50,475 nt of DNA. Origin: Paenibacillus pabuli NBRC 13638 (GTDB lineage: Bacteria; Bacillota; Bacilli; Paenibacillales; Paenibacillaceae). A program made the position numbers and the translations under genes. The DNA is taken from the NCBI RefSeq assembly GCF_001514495.1, contig NZ_BCNM01000035.1:1-50475 (forward strand). The letters run 5' to 3'. Below are positions 16,844 through 26,302 of this stretch, in pieces. Position 1 is the first letter of the stretch, and every line of letters begins with the position of its first letter. The notes beneath the pieces were generated by a model. It was given only the letters and a program-made list of their open reading frames with translations, was not told the DNA's origin and did not search any database.

Positions 16844-17863
16844 ATGAACGTACTACCGGAAATGAGTGAAGAAACCATGTCAGACGATAATCAGAACAAA
16901 CCTCTTATTGCTGTCGTAGGCAGCCTGAATATGGATCTTGTGGTGAAAACCGATACCATACCCGAAGAGGGGGAGACGGTAAGTGGGGAGGAACTGCACT
17001 ATCTGGCTGGTGGGAAAGGCGCCAATCAAGCCGTTGCTGCTGCACGACTGGGTGGACAGACAACGATGGTTGGAGCGGTAGGATCGGATGCTTTTGGTGA
17101 GCGTCTGTTGCACAGTCTGACGGAAAGTGGAGCGGACGCCTCGCAGGTTCACGTATTGGATGATACCGTTACAGGTACAGCTTCCATCTGGCTCTCCAAA
17201 GGAGATAATCGGATTATCGTCATTCCCGGAGCGAATGGGCGACTTGAACCTTCGATGCTGGAGGAAGCGGATACGGTAAAAAGCCTGACTGCAGCCGCAG
17301 CGGTGCTGCTGCAGCTGGAGATTCCGCTGCCTGCGGTCACCCGCGCCGCCCAACTGGCGGCTGAAGGCAGCGCACTGGTGGTGCTCAACCCGGCTCCCGC
17401 AGTGCCGGGTCTGCCCCAGGAGCTGCTGCGGTGCGTCGACGTTGTCACGCCGAACCGCAGCGAGCTCGCCGTGCTCACCGGCCGGGATGAACTCCGGCCG
17501 GAAGACATGGATGCGGCGGTCGCAGAGCTCGCCGCATCTCTCGGGGCCGCTGTCGTCACGACTCTCGGCCCCGAGGGGGCTGTATACGCGGCAGCGCCTG
17601 GCGGCCGCGTACAGGCAGGGCGTGCCGGCGCGTGCCGTGCGCCCGGCTACGCCGTAAGCGTCGTCGATACGACCGGCGCGGGCGATTGCTTTAACGGCGC
17701 GCTGGCGGTAGCCCTTGCGCGCGGAGAGACGCTGGACGCAGCAGTTGGCTTCGCCATGGGCGCGGCCGCGCTTTCCGTGACGAAGCTCGGCGCCCAGTCC
17801 GGGATGCCGTTCGCGCGTGAAGTGGAGGCTTTTCTGGCTGAGCAGCAGGCAAAGACGCCGTAA
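16844..17863 (+). CDS. rbsK: Ribokinase-like PfkB family sugar kinase
   Basis: PfkB fold with both signatures: GGKGANQAVAAARLGG (about residue 57) and DTTGAGDCFNGALAVAL, which carries the catalytic Asp and anion hole. NxDLVVKTDTIPEEGET at the N-terminus is ribokinase-like. Phosphorylation of ribose is likely, but there is no ribose transporter next to it. The start is uncertain: ATG 16844, 16862 and 16877 are all in frame and none has a good ribosome binding site. It follows phhB by 12 nt. From about 17280 to 17850 the coding sequence becomes markedly GC-richer than its first third and than neighbouring genes. Confidence 0.88.
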   Translation: MNVLPEMSEETMSDDNQNKPLIAVVGSLNMDLVVKTDTIPEEGETVSGEELHYLAGGKGANQAVAAARLGGQTTMVGAVGSDAFGERLLHSLTESGADASQVHVLDDTVTGTASIWLSKGDNRIIVIPGANGRLEPSMLEEADTVKSLTAAAAVLLQLEIPLPAVTRAAQLAAEGSALVVLNPAPAVPGLPQELLRCVDVVTPNRSELAVLTGRDELRPEDMDAAVAELAASLGAAVVTTLGPEGAVYAAAPGGRVQAGRAGACRAPGYAVSVVDTTGAGDCFNGALAVALARGETLDAAVGFAMGAAALSVTKLGAQSGMPFAREVEAFLAEQQAKTP

Positions 17864-17987
17864 AGTATGTTGATTTGCTTAGAACGAGTCATAGACAGTT
17901 GTATCGGGATCGCTTATGCAGCCGGATAGCCATGGCTCGAATATTTCTTACTGGAGCATCCTACGTATTGAACGCATGAATATGACC

Positions 17988-18031
17988 AAGAGGCTCTTAC
18001 TCTCCCGGCAGGGGGAATAAGAGCCTCTTCT
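17988..18031 (+). terminator. Intrinsic terminator of rbsK
   Basis: aagaggctctta pairs perfectly with taagagcctctt, followed by a T-rich tail. The rest of the gap to 18202 shows no gene. Confidence 0.85.
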
Positions 18032-18202
18032 TCTTATGAACAGTTGATCAATTCAGCAACCAGTGGAATACGATCGACTACGTGGTGCATCCAGAGCGAT
18101 GATGGCTTGGAGCATGCGTGGGAGCGAAGGGACGGTTGGAGTCCCCCACTTTAACACGCGTGTAATCTGAATCCTATGATTCGCCGCCTTAGTCTTCTAG
18201 CC

Positions 18203-18562
18203 TTACTTCTTCTCAGCCAACCACATCGCAACATTCGCGATTTCTTCATCCTTCAACTTGTCTTTGAACGAAGGCATACCGCCGCTTTTACCTTTGACAA
18301 TGGTGGTGTAAATCTTCTCCACATCGTCCTGGCTGCCAATCTTCTGCAGACTAGGGCCCATGCCCCCTTGAAGCTGATCACCGTGGCAGGTAATACAGTT
18401 TGCTTTGACCAGTGTCTCAGCCTGTCCTGCATCCATTGTAACTTCCGGCATGGTTGGCTTCACTTCTTCTGCAACTTCCTCTTTTCCTGGAAGCGTAAAC
18501 ATTAGTACAATAGCTAAAGCGCACGCTGCAAAGAATACCCCGCTCATGATCCATTTGTGCAT
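18203..18562 (-). CDS. cccA: Membrane-anchored c-type cytochrome (c550 type)
   Basis: 119 residues. One N-terminal membrane helix (about residues 5-24) with no lipobox, then an acidic linker and a class I cytochrome c domain. Heme is attached by C56 and C59 with axial H60 in CITCH; the distal ligand is M96 in GGMPSF. This architecture matches B. subtilis cytochrome c550 (CccA) rather than the lipoprotein c551 (CccB). It should act outside the membrane, passing electrons to a terminal oxidase. Start ATG with GGAGGGG upstream. Confidence 0.88.
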   Translation of the reverse strand: MHKWIMSGVFFAACALAIVLMFTLPGKEEVAEEVKPTMPEVTMDAGQAETLVKANCITCHGDQLQGGMGPSLQKIGSQDDVEKIYTTIVKGKSGGMPSFKDKLKDEEIANVAMWLAEKK

Positions 18563-18711
18563 CCCTTATGTCCCCTCCAGAATGAAAGATCATCTAACCT
18601 GAAACTATCCATATCATTATAACGGAACCTGTAGTGACATCATAGCATTTTGTGGTAATTTTTTGAACTAATCACATAACGGGGACTTTTTAGTGCCATT
18701 TTATGATTTAT

Positions 18712-19206
18712 TTATCCCCGAGGACCTTCATAGACCATGCAGTAAAAAGGTTTTAAACCACTCGGTGTCTGTCGCTCGTATGTATCCTGCATGACAAAGC
18801 CAGCTTTTTGATAGACACGAATAGCCCGGTCGTTCCAGGTTAACACTTCCAAATCAATTTCGTTCAGAGGATTTCGGCGAATCGCCTCCTGCACGATGGC
18901 CGATACAAAAGCTGTCCCCTGGCCCTGGCCACAACGTCTGGGATGCATACCAAGTCCAATCCGGGTGACACCTTCAAGTGGGAAGTACTGAGCGAACCCG
19001 CAGACCTGAAGATCCTCTCCCAGCACCGCCGCATATTGTTCCTTTCGGAGCTGGGCATCCCCAAATTCAACTTCCAGTGCTTTCATCTGCTCCCAGGGCA
19101 GCCAACTATAAATATTATAAGGCGGGTCATATCGCCAATCACAGATCTGCTCCGCATGTTCTTCTTGCATGGGCACAACGTGAAACGTCACAGGGGCTTC
19201 ATCCAT
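18712..19206 (-). CDS. GNAT family N-acetyltransferase
   Basis: 164 residues from the ATG at 19206, which has GAGAGGAG 11 nt upstream; an open extension of 22 codons further upstream lacks such a site. The acetyl-CoA loop is GLGMHPRRCGQGQGTAF, followed by VLTWNDRAIRVYQKAGF, the standard GNAT ending. An N-terminal ICDWRYDPPYNIYSW block resembles a subgroup of Bacillus acetyltransferases of unknown substrate. It is transcribed alone. Confidence 0.88.
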   Translation of the reverse strand: MDEAPVTFHVVPMQEEHAEQICDWRYDPPYNIYSWLPWEQMKALEVEFGDAQLRKEQYAAVLGEDLQVCGFAQYFPLEGVTRIGLGMHPRRCGQGQGTAFVSAIVQEAIRRNPLNEIDLEVLTWNDRAIRVYQKAGFVMQDTYERQTPSGLKPFYCMVYEGPRG

Positions 19207-19497
19207 ACAACTGCACGCTCCTCTCATTGTGAACAAGCTATAATGATTTGATTTGTCCATATACATATACATATGTCATTCCATATCTAGACTTGTTTTC
19301 ACTCTACAAAAGAGGCGTTCATTTGGCAAGTCCCCGTTTTAGAAAAAAAGTGAAACAAAAGTTCCGGTAATTTCGTTTATATTATAGTGGGATGGGTAAA
19401 AACATTATAAGAGCACGGACGAAGCAACAAAAATAGCTCTAAAAACTTAAATTTAGGTTTGATAGCTATCCCGAATGCTTTAAAGAAAACGAAGCAC

Positions 19498-19542
19498 AAA
19501 AAAACCGCCGGATACATTCCTGCGGAGAATGTACCAGACGGT
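19498..19542 (-). terminator. Intrinsic terminator of the NlpC/P60 gene
   Basis: On the minus strand accg...ggtacattc pairs with gaatgtatcc...cggt, followed by seven T. The remainder of the gap 19207-19497 shows nothing recognisable. Confidence 0.75.
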
Positions 19543-19601
19543 TCTATTATGCTTCGTTACAGTAGTTTTATTGTTCCAGCATGACGTTGCTCAGCTTGTC
19601 C

Positions 19602-20072
19602 CTAGTCGATGGCCAATGTCTCATATGCGTCCGTGCTCATAATGCGTTTAGCGCCAACATAGCGGTTAGCCCAGTAGCTTTCACTTAATTCGCTGATTGT
19701 AACTCCTTTGGAAGAAGAGGAGTGTGCAAACTTTCCATCCCCTACAAAGATCCCTACGTGCGAGACTCCTTTACCCGTTGTATTGAAGAATACCAGATCA
19801 CCTGGTCTCATTTCCATACGGGATACCGAATCGCCCATGTCGAATTGTGAACTCGATTGGCGAGCCAGATCAATACCCAGCTTGTCGAATACATAACTTG
19901 TGAACCCGGAGCAGTCAAAGCCGTTAAGCGTTGTTCCTCCGCTTTTGTATGTAGTTCCCATTGCTGAATCAATGACTTGGTCCATTTTTGAATCTGCGAA
20001 TGCGCTGCCCGCTCCAAGCGATAATGCGAATGTAAGGCTGAGGACAGCTGCCGTTAATTTCTTTTTAAACAA
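19602..20072 (-). CDS. Secreted NlpC/P60 peptidoglycan hydrolase
   Basis: 156 residues. A Sec signal peptide (cleavage after AFA, about residue 26) leads directly to one NlpC/P60 domain with no SH3 or LysM binding module. The catalytic triad is C54 in GFDCSGFTSY, H105 in VSHVGIFVG and H117 in GKFAHSS. Such enzymes cut the D-Glu-DAP bond of stem peptides. The start is TTG at 20072, with GGAAGGGG 8 nt before it; an earlier TTG overlaps the riboswitch and is not used. A c-di-AMP riboswitch immediately upstream links its expression to osmotic and cell wall state. Confidence 0.92.
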   Translation of the reverse strand: MFKKKLTAAVLSLTFALSLGAGSAFADSKMDQVIDSAMGTTYKSGGTTLNGFDCSGFTSYVFDKLGIDLARQSSSQFDMGDSVSRMEMRPGDLVFFNTTGKGVSHVGIFVGDGKFAHSSSSKGVTISELSESYWANRYVGAKRIMSTDAYETLAID

Positions 20073-20089
20073 GAGATATACCCCTTCCA

Positions 20090-20225
20090 ATGCCTGCGAG
20101 GTTAGCTTAAGGATTCGGTTGAAGGTCCCCTATGATCCCTCTGTTGCAAGATCAATTCACCCATAACTGGTTCCCCCGCTTCCCAGGTGCTAGGAATTTG
20201 GCTATGCTAGTTATGCACCTGTAAA
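20090..20225 (-). ncRNA. c-di-AMP riboswitch (ydaO/yuaA type)
   Basis: Read on the minus strand, the leader contains the conserved blocks AAGCGGGGGAACC, GGGTGAATTGATC, ACCGAATCC and AGCTAACCTCGCAGGC in order, which are those I know from this family. These riboswitches turn genes off when c-di-AMP is high and often precede cell wall hydrolases, as here. The 3' end lies only a few bases from the ribosome binding site (20080-20087), leaving no room for a separate terminator, so control is more likely translational or by P1 overlap. Confidence 0.93.
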
Positions 20226-20358
20226 ATCAAGAAATGACGATTAAATTTTAAGTAGTTACAAATATGAATGTAAAGATTACAAAGTTGTTACTAAAAACTC
20301 ACTGCGATTATTGTAACAGAGGTATATCAATTTGGCAACGTTTAGCAATAAATTTAGC

Positions 20359-20397
20359 AAAAAAACCTCGACCTTTGACGGGGAAAGGTCGAGGTTT
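20359..20397 (-). terminator. Intrinsic terminator of the membrane-protein gene
   Basis: On the minus strand aaacctcgaccttt pairs with aaaggtcgaggttt, followed by seven T. Confidence 0.9.
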
Positions 20398-20464
20398 GCT
20401 TATGCAGCAGCATTTGGCGAACGCAGCTTTACATAGAGAGGTTAACCATTTTAACTGTTCATAC

Positions 20465-21307
20465 TTAACCTTTGACCGTCTTGGACTGCCATAATCGGAA
20501 GTGTGCACATATTTTCCATAGACTCAGCAGACACCTGGCGAGTGGATACGTCTGTTGTAGGATAAGACCGGTTAAGCCGGTTACTAACCATGAGGCTGAA
20601 GTAAAGGCACCAAAGACCAGCAGATGGAGTCCGCCCAGAAGAATTGCGATCCCGCTTAGAGCGATGACATGACGTAGTGCTATCCATACAGCATGTAACG
20701 TGCCGCGGACGCCCCCCTCCTCGTCAGGAGCTGAGATACCAAACTGCATGTAGAGCAGGGCATAATGGATAACCCACCCGTATACAATCCAGCCAGCCAC
20801 GTAGGGAATGCCGGGCAAGAGCAGATGTAATGAATGAAAGCCGTCCATAAAAATGGAGTAGAGCTTGGGTACAAGCCAGTAGGCAGGCAGCAGCAATAAT
20901 ATGGTACGAATGGTGTAGAGCAGCAGCATCGGTTTCCAAAGATGTTTAATTCCGCGAATGAATGGAATGCGTTCTTCTGAATGTTTAAAATGCTGGAGCG
21001 AATAGAGCAGCCCTGCCTGAATGAGAGGGCTAATCAGCATCCGCAGCAGCAGCATAGCCCCCAGAATCCATAAATAGCGATGAACCTCCGGACTCGTTGA
21101 CAGGCTAAGCTGACTCTCCATTTTGAATAACATCGTACTTAACTCTCCGGCATCAGGCTCCGGATAACGCAGGAGCAAAGGCACCACAGCCGACTGTACC
21201 ATTTGATAGAGGAAGTACCCCCATATTAATTGATAGATAAATAAGAGAGCTGCAATGAACATATGTTGACGGACGAGAAACCAGCCTTCACGTATTTTTG
21301 CTTTCAC
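20465..21307 (-). CDS. Integral membrane protein of unknown function
   Basis: 280 residues with about six hydrophobic segments (near residues 16-40, 80-100, 130-155, 165-190, 215-240 and 240-260) and no motif I can name. I place the start at the GTG ending at 21307, because GAGGTGG lies about 7 nt upstream; a GTG three codons earlier overlaps that site. It begins 10 nt after the metallopeptidase gene ends, so the two form one transcript. A possible role as a partner or export factor for the peptidase is inference only. Confidence 0.8.
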   Translation of the reverse strand: MKAKIREGWFLVRQHMFIAALLFIYQLIWGYFLYQMVQSAVVPLLLRYPEPDAGELSTMLFKMESQLSLSTSPEVHRYLWILGAMLLLRMLISPLIQAGLLYSLQHFKHSEERIPFIRGIKHLWKPMLLLYTIRTILLLLPAYWLVPKLYSIFMDGFHSLHLLLPGIPYVAGWIVYGWVIHYALLYMQFGISAPDEEGGVRGTLHAVWIALRHVIALSGIAILLGGLHLLVFGAFTSASWLVTGLTGLILQQTYPLARCLLSLWKICAHFRLWQSKTVKG

Positions 21308-21317
21308 TGTATCCACC

Positions 21318-23309
21318 TCACCATGACAGACTTCCGAATATGGCCTCTATAAGTTTGGTTGCGCTCATGCTCCAGCGGGATTTGGTTGGCTCATCCAGTC
21401 CGGCCTTCAGAAAATTGTTCATATGCCGATTCTCCAGCACAATCGTGTACAGCGGATCAGTCATAGCCCAGGACACGGGGAAAGAATAGGTTAGTTTATA
21501 AGTAATGCGCTTGTCGCTGCCATCCCATTCCTTCGTCATAATCTTCCCATCCTCGAACACGATTCGAACAGGTACCTTTGTATAGTCACTGCCTTTTTTC
21601 TGCAACGTAACGGAAGACTCATACAACGTTTGACCGTCTTTCGAGACGGGGTTCACTGTAATCTTCTCTACTGCAAAATCTGCCATACCGTCTCCGTACA
21701 CATACTGATTAAAATAGTCGGTCCAGGATGTACGCGTCACTTGTTCCACGATCTTTTGGAAATCAGAAGAGGTAGGGTGTGTGAAGCGATACTTCTTCAC
21801 ATAGGCCGAGAGAATGCGTTCCATTGTTTTTGCACCAACCTGCTGTTCAATCCCGAGCAATACAAGCTTGCCCCGTGTGTACACATTGGCTGCGTAATGA
21901 TTCTGGGAATCAAACTTCCAAGCCTCCTGTGTTAGTGAAGCTGGAGAGGTGATGAGACCTGATTGCACAGGCAGATTAGGGATAAGTCCGTATTCCTGTT
22001 CCATCAGTTTGTCTTCTGCGTAAGAGGTGAATCCTTCGTCCAGCCAAGCCTCTTCAAATTCATTGCTGGCAACCATGCCGTAAAAATACTGATGCGCAAT
22101 CTCGTGCACGACCGTGCGTTCCAGATCGTAACCAGGAGCAGAATCATCTGCGCCGAAGGCGGTAACCAGCGTGGGGTATTCCATGCCGCCTGCACCATTC
22201 CCCGATTTTGGCGGCACCACGATGGAAAGGGTGGAGTACGGATAAGGGCCAAACCACTTGCTGTAATTGGATAGCGCTGCTTTGGCTGCGTAGAAGTACC
22301 GTTTCTTCAAATCCTGGTGAGCGGGGTCGAGGTACAGCTTGATCCGTACACCTGGCACATTGGGAGCAGAGAAAGGCTCTTCTGCATACACAAAATCAGG
22401 AGAAGCTGACCATGCAAAGTCGTGTACATCATCGGCATAGAACTGATAGATTTTCTCCCCATTCTTCACAACTGCTTGCTGGGTTGGAAATCCTGTAGCA
22501 GCCACTTTGTATGTTTCCGGTACCCGGATACGTACACTATAGATGCCAAAATCAGAGTAGAACTCCGAATTGCCGTGATACTGGTGCAAGTTCCAGCCTT
22601 CGGCCGTCCGTCCTCGGGTGCCTGCTGGCTCATATACACTAAGTTTGGGGAACCATTGACCTGCCATCACAAAATTGTCCGCCGTCCCCATACGGGCAAA
22701 GATTTTCGGCAGCTTGACCTCAAATCGGGTGTGGAGCGTGATGCCTTCGCCGCCTTTGACAGGTTTGGGCAGCCGTACCTTAATGAGCGTAGTATCCTTT
22801 ATATTTCCGTCATCCGGTTGCACATACTGCATTCGGTGCAAGAGAGAGAGCCCGTCCTCTGTTTTCATATCTGTAATGTTCATGGAGCCATAACCGTTCG
22901 TAGGCATAATATCGCCGCGAAGTTTCCCGCCAGATTCCTTCATAAAAGTAGTGTCGGCAGAAGAGAACGCATTGGGATACATGTGAAAATAAAGCTCGCT
23001 GACGGTTTTCTTTCCAGGATGTGTCCAGGTTAATGTCTGGGTGCCTTGTAGCACATTCCCGTCCACCAGCTTCACGTCCATGTGATACTCCACTACACGA
23101 TTGCTGAATACCTCGGCGGTCGGGGTCTGTACGCTTTCTGGAGGTGTCTGGTTCTTGACGGGCACCGGGGGCTTGCCCGATTCCGGTGCGAGCGTAGGCA
23201 ATTCGGATGGATTGGAGCGTGTGGAACCCAGAGTGAGCCATATTCCTCCGGTAAGTACACATAGGGCTATAATTGCGGTGAGCCAGCTCTTGGCGCGTCG
23301 TGGAATCAT
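21318..23309 (-). CDS. M1 family metallopeptidase, membrane-anchored
   Basis: 663 residues. An N-terminal hydrophobic segment (about residues 9-30) acts as uncleaved anchor or signal, followed by a Pro-rich linker. The M1 catalytic domain has the zinc motif HEIAH (H402, E403, H406) and the third ligand E425, exactly 18 residues on. The exopeptidase block is GAGGMEYPT. It probably degrades peptides outside the membrane. Start ATG at 23309 with GGGAGGT upstream. Divergent from ywhD. Confidence 0.9.
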   Translation of the reverse strand: MIPRRAKSWLTAIIALCVLTGGIWLTLGSTRSNPSELPTLAPESGKPPVPVKNQTPPESVQTPTAEVFSNRVVEYHMDVKLVDGNVLQGTQTLTWTHPGKKTVSELYFHMYPNAFSSADTTFMKESGGKLRGDIMPTNGYGSMNITDMKTEDGLSLLHRMQYVQPDDGNIKDTTLIKVRLPKPVKGGEGITLHTRFEVKLPKIFARMGTADNFVMAGQWFPKLSVYEPAGTRGRTAEGWNLHQYHGNSEFYSDFGIYSVRIRVPETYKVAATGFPTQQAVVKNGEKIYQFYADDVHDFAWSASPDFVYAEEPFSAPNVPGVRIKLYLDPAHQDLKKRYFYAAKAALSNYSKWFGPYPYSTLSIVVPPKSGNGAGGMEYPTLVTAFGADDSAPGYDLERTVVHEIAHQYFYGMVASNEFEEAWLDEGFTSYAEDKLMEQEYGLIPNLPVQSGLITSPASLTQEAWKFDSQNHYAANVYTRGKLVLLGIEQQVGAKTMERILSAYVKKYRFTHPTSSDFQKIVEQVTRTSWTDYFNQYVYGDGMADFAVEKITVNPVSKDGQTLYESSVTLQKKGSDYTKVPVRIVFEDGKIMTKEWDGSDKRITYKLTYSFPVSWAMTDPLYTIVLENRHMNNFLKAGLDEPTKSRWSMSATKLIEAIFGSLSW

Positions 23310-23353
23310 CGATAAATACCTCCCGTTGACAAGCATCTACAGCATGTATATGT

Positions 23354-23381
23354 TTGCAATGGGACGATTATTAGTTAAAAT
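23354..23381 (+). promoter_or_regulatory. Probable promoter of ywhD
   Basis: TTGCAA (23354-23359) and TAAAAT (23376-23381) are spaced by 16 bp. Confidence 0.4.
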
Positions 23382-23409
23382 ATTTGTATCAACTCTTGGA
23401 GGCTATAAA

Positions 23410-23913
23410 ATGGACCAAAACGAGCAAAACGGCAAAAAACAGATTGCCTTGAATATCGTTAGTGCAAAGAGCAAGCACAAAGGATTCGGTGCAGGCTCCA
23501 TTGATTTGAACAACCTGTCCCCAGTTATTATTGATAACGGCGAAGCGAAGATTGATGTCGGCGCGATGCACGCGAAGAGCAAGGTGGAGCGTGGCATCAA
23601 GTTTTCAACCAATCGTGAAGATGTACCTAACGGACGTCAGGTATGGCTGGTGTGGGTCGCTGTGGATCGTACAGAGCAGGGACAGCTGTATGGCGGGGCA
23701 ACTGCATGTGAGATGTGGATCGATACAGAAGCGCGTCGTGGATGGAAACTGCTGGCGGATCATGTGAATCGAATGGATTATGCGATGAAGCGCCGTTTCA
23801 TGTTGGATGAACTTGGCCCTGAAGATCGCGCGGCACTCAAGAAATTGCTGATTACCCATAATGAAGAATGGTGGAACGCTTCCCCTGATGAGTTGAAGGA
23901 AGCACTCGCCTAA
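23410..23913 (+). CDS. ywhD: YwhD family protein
   Basis: 167 residues, a Firmicute-only family of unknown function. The N-terminal IALNIVSAKSKHKGFGAGSIDLNNLSPVI pattern and the WWNASPDELKEAL end are those I associate with YwhD. Start ATG at 23410 follows GGAGG by 7 nt. In B. subtilis ywhD neighbours a class A PBP gene (pbpG/ywhE), speE and speB, the same set found here, which supports the name. The PBP gene is convergent with it here. Confidence 0.85.
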   Translation: MDQNEQNGKKQIALNIVSAKSKHKGFGAGSIDLNNLSPVIIDNGEAKIDVGAMHAKSKVERGIKFSTNREDVPNGRQVWLVWVAVDRTEQGQLYGGATACEMWIDTEARRGWKLLADHVNRMDYAMKRRFMLDELGPEDRAALKKLLITHNEEWWNASPDELKEALA

Positions 23914-23930
23914 TTTTTTGATCATTACGA

Positions 23931-23971
23931 ACAAAGCCCCGTAACCGAGCGAATCGGTTCGGGGCTTTTGT
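23931..23971 (+). terminator. Intrinsic terminator of ywhD
   Basis: acaaagccccgtaacc pairs with cggttcggggcttttgt. The tail is short in T on the minus strand, so it mainly serves ywhD. Confidence 0.75.
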
Positions 23972-24087
23972 TATGTGGCGATTCAGGCAGTAAAGTGAAT
24001 ACAGGAGTGGATCATGATATATGAAGGGAAAGGCTGAAACCAAAGGTGCAGACGCAACTACATCATTACGCATTTGCGTCATTTGGG

Positions 24088-26166
24088 TTATTCCACCCAC
24101 CAACGTTTGAAATCCTTCCACCATGAATGCTTCTCTTCCTGTATTCCTTGCTGGTTTTGCACTTCGAGACTGTCTTTATTATTCTCTGAACCCGAATCAT
24201 CCGAAGCGCTGCGACAGACCTCGGTCGGTTCAGTCCCGTCGATAAAAACCTCCAACCGTTTCTCGGCGCAGCCATTACCGGCCAGTTTACCGGACTCGGG
24301 ATCGATATACACACTGACCACGTTATCAGGTACATTGAAAATTTTCGGTGGAACACTTGCGAGCGCCTTTTCTGTGAACTGAGCAAACATCGGTGCTGCT
24401 CGACGTCCATCCGAAGTGGAAATGGCTTTACCCTGGTCATAGCCGACCCAGACCGCCGTTGAGAGCTCTGGGGTGAAGCCGACCAGCCAAGCGTCTGTAT
24501 TCGTTGTTCCGGTTTTGCCGGCAACAGGTCGTTTAATGGCGGCAGAGACGCGATTACCCGTACCACCATTTTCGAACACACTCTCCATTAAACGTGTTAA
24601 TACATAGGCGGCAGCGGGTTCTACAACCGTCTCGGCCTTGGTCTGTGGTGCTTCATAGAGGATACGCCCTGCGGCATCCGTCACCTGCAGGATAGCCAGA
24701 GGCGGTGTGCGCTTCCCGCCAGCAGCAATGACAGAAAAGGCTGAAGCCATTTCCAATGGACTGACTGGCGAGGTGCCGAGTGCAAGAGAGGGAACCGCAC
24801 TCAGGTTGCTCGTAATCCCCAGACTTTGGGCCATATCTACCACCTGTTCAGGTCCAATTTGCATAATTGTATTGACCGCATAGATGTTGTCCGAAGCAGC
24901 AATTGCTTGCCTCAGGTCAATCTCACCCAGATATTTGTCCCCGAAGTTGCCGGGTTTATAGGTCTTTCGATCATTGTCATAATGAAACAGGGTTGGTTCG
25001 CTTTTAAACATGGATGCACTGGTAAGCTGTTTGGATTCCAGAGCAGCCAGATACATGATCGGCTTGAAGGCAGACCCGGGCTGGCGTGTAGTCGCGAGTA
25101 CATGGTTAATCTGATTGGTGCGATAATTTTTGCCGCCCACCATCGCCTTGATATATCCTGTTCGAGGATCGATGGACACGAGGGCGGTTTCCAGCTCACT
25201 TTTGGCATCCATACCTTTGGCTACGGCGTCTTCGGCTGCTTTTTGCACACGCAGATCCAAAGTGGTGTATATATTCAATCCGCCATGATCCAGCATTGCT
25301 TCACTGATACCCAATTCCTTGATGGCCAGACTCCGGATATAGTCTCTGAAATAGGGGGCACTTTCCACGGTTTTACGCTCGCTTTCCGGTTTGAACGAGA
25401 GCATTTCACCATAAGCCTTGTCTGCTTCGGTTTGCGTAATCTTGCCGATTTCAACCATCGCATTTAATACGACCTTTTGCCGATCCTTGGCGTTCTTCAT
25501 ATGGTTATATGGAGAATAGTAGGTTGGGCCCTTTGGAATGCCTGCAAGCATGGCACTTTCGGCAAGCGTCAACTGTTTGGCTGATTTGCCAAAATACATC
25601 CGCGAGGCTGCTTCAATCCCGTAGGCGCCATGACCGTAATAAATTTCATTCAGATACATCTGCAGAATTTCATCCTTGTTGTATTTCATCTCCAATTGTG
25701 CCGTATACATGGCTTCCTTGGCTTTGCGAGTCCATGTCTTTTCATGGGACAAATACAAGTTACGTGCAAGCTGTTGGGTCAGTGTACTTGCGCCCTGAGA
25801 CATCTGCATATGTTCCAGGTTAACGAGCACAGCCCGTCCCATTCCTCGGATGTCGAAGCCGACATGATCATAGAATTTGCGGTCCTCTACAGCTAGTGTG
25901 GCGTTGACCAAATCAGGTGAGATATCTCCCAGCTGCACGGGTACCGAGTCTTTGCCGCCTGCCGAGAAAGTGGCAATGACTTCGCCCTGGCTGTCCAGCA
26001 GCCTGGAATTGCGATCAGAGTCGGCCAGCGGCAGGCTGGTGGCGTATAGATAGACCAATCCTGCTGCCATGGCGATCAGGCCAAGAATAGCGAGCAGAGT
26101 GAGGCTTTTAATGATTTTTCGTATACGGAACCCGCGTCTGCGGGTCATTTGGCGTGGTTGGGTCAT
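24088..26166 (-). CDS. pbpG: Class A penicillin-binding protein (PBP1/PbpG type)
   Basis: Bifunctional peptidoglycan synthase. One membrane helix (about residues 17-42) is followed by the GT51 glycosyltransferase with EDRKFYDHVGFD and QGASTLTQQLARN, then the transpeptidase with SAFK (S365), SDN and KTGTT (K551). 692 residues from the ATG at 26166, which has AAAGGAG 8 nt upstream; the frame is open further upstream without a ribosome site. Synteny with ywhD-speE-speB points to PbpG, which in B. subtilis is linked to spore peptidoglycan; that role is inferred. Confidence 0.93.
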   Translation of the reverse strand: MTQPRQMTRRRGFRIRKIIKSLTLLAILGLIAMAAGLVYLYATSLPLADSDRNSRLLDSQGEVIATFSAGGKDSVPVQLGDISPDLVNATLAVEDRKFYDHVGFDIRGMGRAVLVNLEHMQMSQGASTLTQQLARNLYLSHEKTWTRKAKEAMYTAQLEMKYNKDEILQMYLNEIYYGHGAYGIEAASRMYFGKSAKQLTLAESAMLAGIPKGPTYYSPYNHMKNAKDRQKVVLNAMVEIGKITQTEADKAYGEMLSFKPESERKTVESAPYFRDYIRSLAIKELGISEAMLDHGGLNIYTTLDLRVQKAAEDAVAKGMDAKSELETALVSIDPRTGYIKAMVGGKNYRTNQINHVLATTRQPGSAFKPIMYLAALESKQLTSASMFKSEPTLFHYDNDRKTYKPGNFGDKYLGEIDLRQAIAASDNIYAVNTIMQIGPEQVVDMAQSLGITSNLSAVPSLALGTSPVSPLEMASAFSVIAAGGKRTPPLAILQVTDAAGRILYEAPQTKAETVVEPAAAYVLTRLMESVFENGGTGNRVSAAIKRPVAGKTGTTNTDAWLVGFTPELSTAVWVGYDQGKAISTSDGRRAAPMFAQFTEKALASVPPKIFNVPDNVVSVYIDPESGKLAGNGCAEKRLEVFIDGTEPTEVCRSASDDSGSENNKDSLEVQNQQGIQEEKHSWWKDFKRWWVE

Positions 26167-26273
26167 GGGACGGGCTCCTTTCTTATCTTTCCAGTATGGG
26201 AATTCAATGACACGGATATTCAATCCGCCCGTTTAACGGTTTAAAATATAGCTTTTTTGCAGAAAAAACCGTT

Positions 26274-26302
26274 TTGCAGTATAAACGTCAATCGCGTATA
26301 AT
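26274..26302 (+). promoter_or_regulatory. Strong promoter upstream of speE
   Basis: TTGCAG (26274-26279) and perfect TATAAT (26297-26302) are spaced by 17 bp. This leaves an untranslated leader of about 270 nt before speE, in which no known riboswitch was recognised. Confidence 0.6.
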
